Shown here in pieces: positions 55,770-64,000 of a DNA stretch of 64,000 nt (the first letter of the stretch is position 1; each line of letters starts with the position of its first letter). A program made the position numbers and the translations under genes. Below the pieces are notes generated by a model. The model did no database searches. It was not told where the DNA came from and worked only from the letters and a program-made list of their open reading frames with translations. The DNA comes from Stomoxys calcitrans (Eukaryota > Arthropoda > Insecta > Diptera > Muscidae). The DNA lies in assembly GCF_963082655.1 (NCBI RefSeq), contig NC_081553.1, forward strand, positions 225,760,570 to 225,824,569, in the 5' to 3' direction.

Positions 55770-58560
55770 GATTCCTACTGTCCCCTACTACTATTATAAA
55801 AAATTTATATGAAGATTATGACATTGATTCAATTAAATCAATGTTAAATTTAAAAAATAAATAATTTGCACGAAAATATTTAAAATTGTTGCTAAAAACC
55901 GAAAAAAATAAAAAATCAAAATTCCTACTGTCCCCATCTACTACAGGAAAAAATTAAAAAAAATAAAGATTATCACATCAGGTTTACCTGGGGATGTTAG
56001 AAATCTAAGCAAAGTTTCTGCTTGGTTTTAACTTGGCAAAATCCAGACTTATCTAATGTGGACCCAAACCTCCCCGCGGTGTCTAAAATGTGCCACCATT
56101 CCTACTGTCCCCATCTACTATCATGGCATATATAATAATTTAAAAACTTTTAGTTAAAAAGACCATTTAAACAACACGGAATTATCTGCAAATAATAATT
56201 TTATGGAAAATCTTATTATTATGGGATACCTCTATGATAGTAGATAGGTACTGTAGGAATCTAGTTACGGAAAATCATTTAAATTTAAAATTTTTAATAG
56301 TGATCATGCTCCAAAAAACCTTAAGAAATAGTCACGGCTTCTAAACCCACGCCTTTAGAAACTAGAAAAAAATATGCGAAATTAAGATTCCTACTGTCCC
56401 CATCTACTACCAGAGAAAATTTAAAAAAATAAAGATTATCACATCAAGATGAACTGGGGATATTAGAAATCTAAGCAAAGGTTCTGCTTGGTTTTAACTT
56501 GTCGAAATCCAGGCTTTTTTAATGTAGACCCAAACCTCCTCGCGGTGTCACCTGGGTAGCAGTTAAAGTTAGTGAGCTAAAATATGCCACGATTCCTACT
56601 GTCCCCATCTACTATCATGGCATTTATAATAATTTAGAAAATTTTAGTTAAAAAGACCATTCAAACAACAGTAAATTATCTGCAAATAATAATTTTATGG
56701 AAAATCTTATTATTATAGGATACTTCTATGATAGTAGATAGGAACAGTAGGAATCTAGTTACCAAAATTCAATAAAATTTAAAATTTTTAAAAGTGATCA
56801 TGCTCCAAAAAAACTTAAAAAAGTAGTCACGGCTTCTAAACCCACGCCTTTAGAAACTAGAAAAAAATATGCGAAATCAAGATTCCTACTGCCCCCATCT
56901 ACTACCACAGAAATTTTAAAAAATAAAGATCAAAACATCTTAGCACATCTTAGATTCAGACCATTTTAACACAGGGAATTATCGGCAAATTATAAGTTTA
57001 TGAAAAAGTTCATTATTATAGGATACTTCTATGATAGTAGATAGGTACAGTAGGAATCTAGTTACCGAAATTCATTTAAATTCAAAATTTTTAATAGTGA
57101 TCATGCTCCAAAAAACCTTAAAAAAAGTAGTCACGGCTACTAAACCCTTGCCTTTAGAAACTAGAAAAAATATGCGAAATTAAAATTCCTACTGCCCCCA
57201 TCTACTACCAGAGAAAATTTAAAAAAATAAAGATTATCACAACAGGGTGAACTGGGAATGTTAGAAATCTAAGCAAAGTTTCTGCTTGGTTTTAACTCGG
57301 CAAAATGCAGGTTTATCTAGGTCTTCCTTCATCGCAAATGTGGACCCAAACCTCCTCGCGTTGGCACCTGGGTACCAGTGAAAGATAGTGAGCTAAAATG
57401 TGCCACCATTCCTACTGTCCCCATCTACTATCATGGCATATAAAATAATTTAAAAATTTTTTTGTTAGAAATACCATTTAAACAACAGGAAATTATCTCG
57501 AAACAAGATTTTAAGGAAAATCTTTTTATTATAGGATACTTCTAGGATAGTAGATAGGTACAGTAGGAATCTAGTTACCAAAATTCAATAAAATTTAAAA
57601 TTTTTAAAAGTGATCATGCTCCAAAAAAACTTAAAAAAGTAGTCACGGCTTCTAAACCCACGCCTTTAGAAACTAGAAAAAAATATGCGAAATCAAGATT
57701 CCTACTGTCCCCATCTACTACCGGAGAAAATTTAAAAAAATGAAGATTATCACATCAGGGTGACATGGGGATGCAGGATATCTAAGCAAAGGTTCTTCTT
57801 GATTTTAACTTGGCAAAAACCAGGTTTATCTTGGTCTTCCTTCATCGCAAATGTGAACCCAAACCTGCCCTCATCTACTACCACAGAAAATTTAAAAAAA
57901 TAAAGATTATCACATCAGGATGAACTGAGAATGTTAGAAATCTAAGCAAAGGTTCTGCTTGGTTTTAACTTGTCGAAATCCAGGCTTTTCTAATGTAGAC
58001 CCAAACCTCCTCGCGGTGTCAACTGGGTACCAGGTAATGGTGGTGAGCTAAAATGTGCCACCATTCCTACTGTCCCCATCTACTATCATGCCATATATAA
58101 TAATTTAATTTTTTTTAGTTAAAAATACCATTTAAACAACAGTGAATTATCTGAAAATAATAATTTTATGGAAAATCTTATTGTTATAGGATACTTCTAT
58201 GATAGTAGATAGGAACAGTAGGAATCTAGTTATCGAAATTCATTTAAATTTTAAATTTTTAGTAGTGATCATGCTCCAAAAAACCATAAAAAGTAGCCAA
58301 GGCTTCTTAACCATTGCCTTTAGAAACTAGAAAAAAATATGCGAAATCAAGATTCCTACTGTCCCCATCTACTACCACAGAAAATTAAAAAAAAAATAAA
58401 AATGATCACATCAGGGTGACTTGGGGATGCTGGAAATCTAAGCAAAGGTTCTGCTTGGTTTTAACTCGGCAAAATCAAGGCTTATCTTGTTCTTCCTTCA
58501 TTGCAAATGGGGACCCAAACCTTCCCGAGGTGTCACCTGGGTACTAGGCAAAGTTAGTGA
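55770..58560. repeat. Second inverted-motif array with longer, less regular spacers
   Basis: Paired units lie at 56,098-56,262, 56,591-56,755, 56,881-57,048, 57,418-57,571 and 58,063-58,226. Unpaired forward motifs lie at 55,770, 55,921, 56,386, 57,184, 57,697, 57,866 (partial) and 58,351. The spacers share GGTTCTGCTTGGTTTTAACT, CTTCCTTCATCGCAAATGTG, CACCTGGGTACCAGTTAAAG and GTGAGCTAAAATGTGCCACC. Distances between units vary (493, 290, 537, 645 bp) because spacer modules are added or deleted. Confidence 0.88.
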
Positions 58561-58570
58561 GCTAAAATGT

Positions 58571-58710
58571 GCCACGAGTTCACCTGTAGAACAATTAAAA
58601 GATGGGTTGGGGTGTCTGGTTAATACCCCATTATACGGAAAACTTGAAGAGACTACTTTGAAAAAACGAAGGAGATTAAAAACGAATCCCCCCTTTGTTG
58701 TCGACCCCCC
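58571..58710. other. Possible 5' region of the RTE fragment
   Basis: Unique sequence directly upstream of the endonuclease relic. The 78-codon plus frame ending here has no motif I can place. Confidence 0.35.
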
Positions 58711-58940
58711 ACATAGGTTTTAAGGACCATGATTTAAGAATCGGCACCTGGAATGTCGGCACTCCTTTTAGAGAGAGCGCAGTATAGGCACTGGCGGATG
58801 TATTGAAGAAATATATTGCAGACATTACTCCCATACAGAAATGATATGGCTCTGTAAGGACTCCACAACAACAACGAGAGGTGAGGCCAGATATTATCGC
58901 TGTCATGTTACGAGGCTTGAATTTGAGTGCGGATTTGTGG
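58711..58940 (+). pseudogene. Decayed RTE-type non-LTR retrotransposon endonuclease fragment
   Basis: The plus frame reads DHDLRIGTWNVGTPFRESAV, a stop, ALADVLKKYIADITPIQK, another stop, and after a frameshift ARYYRCHVTRLEFECGFVV. The order TWNV, then KKY.ADI..IQ, then E..CGF is that of the apurinic-type endonuclease domain at the start of RTE-clade LINEs, which nicks target DNA. At least two stops and a frameshift make it dead. A SINE joins it at about 58,941 and the reverse transcriptase is missing. Confidence 0.72.
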
Positions 58941-59213
58941 TTAGGTTTTGTATGGATTCGAATCTTGGCGAGACCATCAGAAAAATATTTCAGCGGTGTT
59001 TTTCCCCTCCAAATGCTGGCAATATTTGTGAGGTAATATGCCATGTAAAACTTCTCTCCAAAGAGGTGTCGCACTGTGGCACGCCGTTCGGGCTCGGCTA
59101 TAAAAAGGAGGCACCTTATCATTGAGCTTAAACTTGAATGGGACTTCACTCATTGATATGTGAGAAGTTTGCCCCTGTTCCTTAATGGAATGTTCATGGG
59201 CGAAATTTGCAAT
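58941..59213 (+). mobile_element. tRNA-derived SINE, 5'-truncated, first of a tandem pair
   Basis: Starts just before the B box (GGATTCGAATCTTGGCGAGA). The body has CCCTCCAAATGCTGGCAATA, GTGTCGCACTGTGGCACGCC, CTCGGCTATAAAAAGGAGGC, TTGATATGTGAGAAGTTTGC and ends near GTTCATGGGCGAAATTTG. Confidence 0.82.
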
Positions 59214-59218
59214 TCGCA

Positions 59219-59515
59219 TATCTGTTAAAGACCGTTTCGGATGTCCGTCTATGACGCTGAACGCCAGGGTTCAAATCCTGGCGAGACCATAAAAAAAATT
59301 TTTCGGCGGTGGCTTTCCCCTCCTAATGCTGGCAACATTTGTGAGGTAATATGGCATGTAAAACTTCTCTCCAAAAAGGTGTCGCACTGTGGCACGCCGT
59401 TCGGACTCGGCTATAAAAAGGAGCTTAAACTTGAATCGGACTGCTCTCATTGATATGTGAGAAGTTTGCCCCTGTTCCTTAATGGAATGTTCATGGGCAA
59501 AATTTGTTCTATAAA
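59219..59515 (+). mobile_element. tRNA-derived SINE, second of the tandem pair
   Basis: The B box is GGGTTCAAATCCTGGCGAG with TATGACGCTGAACGCC before it; the A-box end is altered. The body is very close to the first copy and ends TTCATGGGCAAAATTTG. The adjacent frames on either strand are repeat shadows. Confidence 0.82.
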
Positions 59516-59543
59516 TGAACAAAAACCAAGCTTGTTAAGTCAA

Positions 59544-59568
59544 GATTCCTACTGTCCCCATCTACTAA
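59544..59568 (+). repeat. Isolated copy of the 24-bp CCTACTG...CATCTAC motif
   Basis: GATTCCTACTGTCCCCATCT then ACTAACA, with no inverted partner seen nearby. Confidence 0.8.
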
Positions 59569-59570
59569 CA

Positions 59571-60289
59571 TACAATTCTTAAAATTTGACGATTTTGATT
59601 TTTGGGAATTTTTTTATTAAATGATATGACAAATAAATAAAACTAAGGCCAATATTTGGTTGTGTTACAAACGGAATAAAGGGCATAAAATTGCTTTACC
59701 CGATTTGACGAAGCAGGTATATCCTCCTCCGGAATAATGCAGCAGGTATACCCTCCTCCTTTGTTTCAGGGCATAGAATTGCATAAGCCGATTTCTCGAT
59801 TTCTATAGCCATGGCTATCCACTTAAATTTTAACTTACAAAAATATGATTGTCTTTAAACTTTTTCGTTTAAGGAAGCTGAATATAAGAGCTCTCTTATT
59901 TCACAGCATCAATTAAATCCATAAAAGTCGATTATATGAATTGAAATGACCGTCGTATGGTGGTGTGTAAGAGTATGAATGTATATTCCATGGATGGTAA
60001 TGAGACCATGTGTACGCGTACGTATACATGATTACAATTGAAAATGCTTCAGAATGATGTCATTAATTAATATTGACTGACTGACTGAATGGATGGACGA
60101 ATGAATGAATGGCACTGCGACAGCATGGCATCTGCAGTGCAAGAGGTTGAAGTCAATTAATACAAAAACAAAAAACAAAACAAAAACAGTCGCAGCAATA
60201 ACAACAACAACAACAATAAGGATATTCAAAGAGAAACGGGGAAATCCGAAATAATACAGTAATAAAATTTTGTGAAAGACAAAAACAAA
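59571..60289. other. No gene seen
   Basis: Contains a short duplicated GCAGGTATA-CCTCCTCC box (59,715-59,765), a TGAC/GAAT tetramer tract near 60,075-60,110 and ACAACAACAACAACAATAAG near 60,200. No supported frame. Confidence 0.5.
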
Positions 60290-62337
60290 TAAAAAGGCCA
60301 GGCCGAACCTTGGATACCCACCACCTTGGGTACATATCGTCACAATCCGATGAAAATTTGATAACTTATGCACCCAAATTTCCCAAATTTCAACAAATTC
60401 GGGTAATAAATAAAGCTTTTATGAGCTTCAGACCCTTTATCGGCAGATCGGTCTATATGACAGCTATATCTAAATACAGTCCCATTTTTACCATATTTTG
60501 GTCGGACGGCGGTTGGCCTAAAAGTAGGCACCTTTTTCCAATTTCAGTGAAATTGGATAATAAATAATGCTTTTATTGGCTTCAAACCCTTTAAAGGGAG
60601 ATCGGTCTATATGACAGCTATATCTAAATATAGTCCGATCTGAACCATATTTAGGTCAGATGTCGGGAGGCTTAAAATAGCCAACTGTTTCAAATTTCAG
60701 CAAAATCGGCTAAAAAAATAAAGCTTTTATGGTCTTCAGACCCTTTATCGGCAGATCGGTCTATATGGCAGCTATATCTAAATATAGTCTGATCTGAACC
60801 ATATTTGGGTCAGATGTCGGAAGGCCTAAAACTACTCACTGTTTCAAATTTCAGCCAAATTGGATAAAAAATAAAGCTTTTATGGTCTTCAGACCCTTTA
60901 TCGGCAGATCGGTCTATATGGCAGCTATATCTAAATATAGTCCGATCTGAATCATATTTAGGTCAGATGTCGGAAGGCTTCAAATAGCCCACTGTTTAAA
61001 ATTTCAGCGAAATCGGTTAAAAAATAAAGCTTTTATGGTCTTCGGACCCTTTATGGGGAGATCGGTCTATATGGAAGCTATATCTAAATATATTCCGTTC
61101 TAATCCATTTTTGGATCAGATGTTGGTAGGCCTAAAGCTACTCACTGTTTCAAATTTCAGCAAAATCGGATAAAAAAGAAAGCTTTTATGGGCTTCAGAC
61201 CATTTATCGGGAGATCGGTCTATATGGAAGCTATATCTAAATATAGTCCGATCTGAATCATATTTAGGTCAGATATGGGAAGGCTTCAAATAGCCCACTG
61301 TTTCAAATTTCAGCGAAATCGGGTAATAAATAAAGCTTTTATGTTCTTCAAACCCTTTATCGGCAAATCGGTCTATATGGCAGCTATATCCAAATCTGGA
61401 CCGATCTGGGCCAAATTGATGAAGGATGTCGAAGGGCCTAACACAACTCACTGTTCCAACTTCCAGCAAAATCGGACAATAAATGTGCTTTTTAAGGCCC
61501 CAAAACCCTAAATCGAAAGATCGGTCCTTATGGCAGCTATATCCAAATCTGGACCGATCTGTGCCAAATTGAAGACGAATGTCGAGGGGCCTATCACAAC
61601 TCGCTGTCCCAAATTTCGGCGACATCGGACAATAAATGTGCCTTTTATGGGTCCAAAACCTTAAATCGTGAGATTGGTATATATGGTAAATAAATCCAAA
61701 TCTGGACCGATCTGGGACAAATTTCAGAACGATGTCGATGGCCCTAACACAACTCGCTGTTCCAATTTTCAGCAAAATCGGACAATAAATGCGCTTTTTA
61801 AGGCCCCAAAACCCTAAATCGAAAGATCGGTCCATATGGCAGCTATATCCAAATCTGAACCGATCTGTGCCAAATTGAAGACGAATGTCAAAGGCCCTAA
61901 CACAACTCACTGTCCCAAATTTCGGCGACATCGGACAATAAATGCACCCTTTATGGGCCCAAAACCTTTAATCGAGAGATAAGTCTATGTGGCAGCTATA
62001 TCCAAATCTGGACCGAACTGGGCCAAATTGCAAAATAATGTCGAGGGACACAACTCACTGTATTAAATTTCGGCGACATCGAACAATAAATGCGTCTTTG
62101 AAGGATCGAAAACCTTAAATCTAGAGATCGGTCTATATAGCAGCTATATCCAAATCTAGACCGATCTGTGCCAAATTGCAGAAGAATGTCGAGGGGCCTT
62201 ACACAACTCACTGTGCCAAATTTCGGCGTCATCGGACAATAAACACGTCTTTTAAGGAGCTAAAATGATATTTCAATGTGTTGCAAACGGAATGACTAAA
62301 TGAATATACCCCCTATCCTGCGATGGTGGGTATTAAA
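60290..62337 (+). repeat. 153-bp element, apparently complete, about 12 units, plus
   Basis: The head is at 60,298: CCAGGCCGAACCTTGGATAC and CCACCACCTTGGG. Units first carry TAAAGCTTTTATGG, GGTCTATATGGCAGCTATAT and CTAAATATAGTCCGATCTGA, then change near 61,390 to the 'a' type (CTGGACCGATCTGGGCCAAA). The tail is short: GTGTTGCAAACGGAATGACT, GAATATACCCCCTATCCTGC and GATGGTGGGTATTAAAA. The CTTTATGGGGTC and GACAGACGG boxes of other tails are absent. Confidence 0.88.
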
Positions 62338-62384
62338 ACGTTTTTGACCTGGAGAAATACTTACAAGAAGAGATGTAAAATGTG

Positions 62385-63205
62385 TGAAGGGGGTTCACAC
62401 GCATAAATATATCCAATAAAGACTACCTTTGTAGGCAGGTAAAGTGGTAGAGGAGAGGGTAATACCTGGAAATGTTAATCTAAGATATAATGGCCATGTC
62501 CGTCTGTCAGTGTGCCAAGATTGAAATGGCAATGTCCATCTGTCTGTATGTCGAAACTCGATACCCCTTACTAAGGAGGCAGTATGTGAAGGGGGTTCAC
62601 ACGCATAAATATATCGAATAAAGACTACCTTTGTAGGCATGTAAAGTGGTAGAGGAGAGGGTAATACCTCGAAATGTTCATCTTAGAGTCTATGGAAAAA
62701 AATATGAATGAAAAGATCGAAATGGCAGTGTCCGTATGCCGGTTTGCCAGGATCGAAATGGCAGTGTCCATCTGTCTGTATGTCGAAACCCGATACCCCT
62801 TACTAAGGAGGCAGCATGTAAGGGGGTTCACACTCATAAATATATCCAATAAAGACTACCTTTGTAGGCAGGTAAAGTGGTAGGGAAGAGGATAATACCT
62901 GGAAATGTTAATCTAAGATGAAATGGCCATGTCCGTCTGTCAGTGTGCCAAGATTGAAATGGCAATGTATGTCGTAACTCTATACCCCTTACTAAGGAGA
63001 CAGCAAGTGAAGGGGGTTCACACGCATAAATATATCGAATAAAGACTACCTTTGTAGGCATGTAAAGTGGTAGAGGAGACTCTGTGGAAAAAAAAATATG
63101 AATGCAAAGATTGAAATGGCAATGTCCGTCTGTCAGTATGCCAAGATCGAAATGGCAATGTCCAGCTGTCCGTATGTCGAAACCCGTTACCCCTTACTAA
63201 GGAGG
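62385..63205. repeat. Tandem repeat with alternating A and B units (about 4 units)
   Basis: GGGGGTTCACACGCATAAAT or its variant recurs at about 62,390, 62,588, 62,824 and 63,015. Units 1 and 3 have GCAGGTAAAGTGGTAG, then TAATCTAAGAT and GGCCATGTCCGTCTGTCAGT. Units 2 and 4 have GCATGTAAAGTGGTAG and ATGGAAAAAAATATGAATG. The higher-order period is therefore two units, close to 430 bp. No conserved frame. Confidence 0.88.
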
Positions 63206-63312
63206 CAGACTCAAAATTGGGGTAATGACATTAGGTTTTAATATGACTCACATACAAAAATCCTCTACTTCTACGACCTTTGAAGTCAAATTTGGGAAAA
63301 TTTTTGGAAATG

Positions 63313-63432
63313 GTAGTTGTTGTTGTTATAGCAGTGTTGTATACTGAGGCGGCAGCCCATGCCGATGAGGGTATCCATCGGCTCAATCCGGTGCGCACAA
63401 CCGGCTGCCATGGGATTGGTGTTCTCACATCT
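63313..63432 (-). mobile_element. Probable 3' end of a non-LTR retrotransposon or SINE with (CAA)n tail
   Basis: On the minus strand the order is ATGGCAGCCGGTTGTGCGCA, CCGGATTGAGCCGATGGATA, GGGCTGCCGCCTCAGTATAC and a CTATAACAACAACAACTACC tail. I recall such a GC-rich end with a CAA-rich tail as a dispersed fly retroposon 3' end. The 90- and 65-codon frames over it are shadows. Confidence 0.5.
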
Positions 63433-64000
63433 CTTTTCTATAATGCAATATTAACCTTTTGCCTTATTTTACCACCAAAGCAGATTATAAATCAATATAT
63501 CACAAGGTGTGAACCTCCCCTGATATTGACAATAACCTTTAAAATGACTTAAGTCATCTGTTTATAAACTTATTTTCAAATCCTCCAAAAGAGGAGACAA
63601 CACTTTTTTCTCAAGTAAACCACTCCCCAAACCCTTTGCTTCACAATATCCGAACTTTCCAACTTCCTTTTTTTGTTCAAAAAGCAGCCTTTACATCCCC
63701 TCTCTCAATAAACTACGACATCAAAAGTTCAACAATTTAATTTCACAAAATTGTCCCCACTTTTGGTATTCCACATCACAGAGTAAATGTCCATTTTAAC
63801 GAAAGCTCTTGCCAGGCAACGATTCATAGCCATGACTACAAACAAATAAAACGATTCTAAAGCATATACCAGAGAAATGAGAAATTTCTGTGATATTAAA
63901 AAAAAAAACTTATAAAGTCTGGGCCGGCAAACTCTTTTTATGCTTATTTAACAATTAGTTGTCTTTGACTTTCGCTGCATGAGTTCATGGGGACAATGGA
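63433..64000. other. No gene seen
   Basis: AT-rich unique sequence to the window edge, with no supported frame or repeat. Confidence 0.5.

Noticed and set aside
52367..58560. Possible CRISPR-like array (short conserved repeats with spacers)
   Set aside because: The repeats are present in inverted pairs, the spacers are conserved among cycles, and the context is a eukaryotic genome.

Overview
This window looks like repeat-dense DNA of a higher fly, most likely a muscid such as a stable-, horn- or house-fly relative. That assignment is an inference from the repeat types and the AT-rich base composition, not a proven identification. I see no convincing host protein-coding gene, no rRNA and no true tRNA. 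Almost every long open frame is either part of a mobile element or a shadow of a tandem repeat.

The centre (26,460-35,820) is the richest part. A BEL/Pao LTR retrotransposon fragment lies on the minus strand: RNase H and integrase pieces, a separate gag-like zinc-knuckle frame and a 3' LTR. Its 3' LTR meets a second, inverted LTR with an 18-nt primer-binding site matching the 3' end of tRNA-Tyr at the junction. A complete, apparently intact Transib DNA transposon (29,855-35,201; transposase 31,682-33,724) is inserted in the pol frame. It starts and ends with the RAG-signal-like heptamer CACAGTG, has about 1.43-kb terminal inverted repeats and is flanked by the 5-bp duplication CGACG. The BEL frame is in register across the insertion if the insert and one CGACG copy are disregarded.

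Most of the rest is two interleaved repeat superfamilies. The first is a roughly 153-bp monomer array built into an element with a conserved head (GGCCGAGCCGAA region) and a conserved tail (GACAGACGGACGG, then TACAAACGGAATGAC, then TATACCCCCATCCT). It occurs at 1-625, 1,665-3,261, 7,105-7,345, 8,690-10,078, 11,734-13,700, 14,716-16,289, 17,760-18,828, 21,340-22,213, 36,948-38,439, 39,750-40,166, 43,400-44,880, 47,080-49,190, 51,465-51,825 and 60,290-62,337. The second is a roughly 130-bp monomer family (CAATATGGGACTCAAATGAAAGGTATT), strongly C-rich in its spacer, at 3,262-5,352, 16,290-17,379, 19,480-21,160, 23,640-26,459, 38,440-39,694, 40,167-40,845, 42,055-43,400 and 49,245-49,900.

From 51,161 to 58,375 there is a separate array of units about 165 bp long bounded by inverted copies of a 24-bp motif containing CCTACTGTCCCCATCTAC. 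Five successive units (52,367-54,408) are spaced 467, 467, 467 and 466 bp apart. Smaller pieces include seven tRNA-derived SINE copies, a foldback MITE (22,215-22,618), a decayed and internally duplicated mariner-like transposase fragment (17,380-17,759), a decayed RTE-type endonuclease fragment (58,711-58,940), a 15-bp minisatellite (11,332-11,733), a 460-bp TCTG/TCCG microsatellite (46,384-46,846) and an alternating-unit tandem repeat (62,385-63,205). The architecture resembles pericentromeric or TE-sink euchromatin in which elements have inserted into one another.
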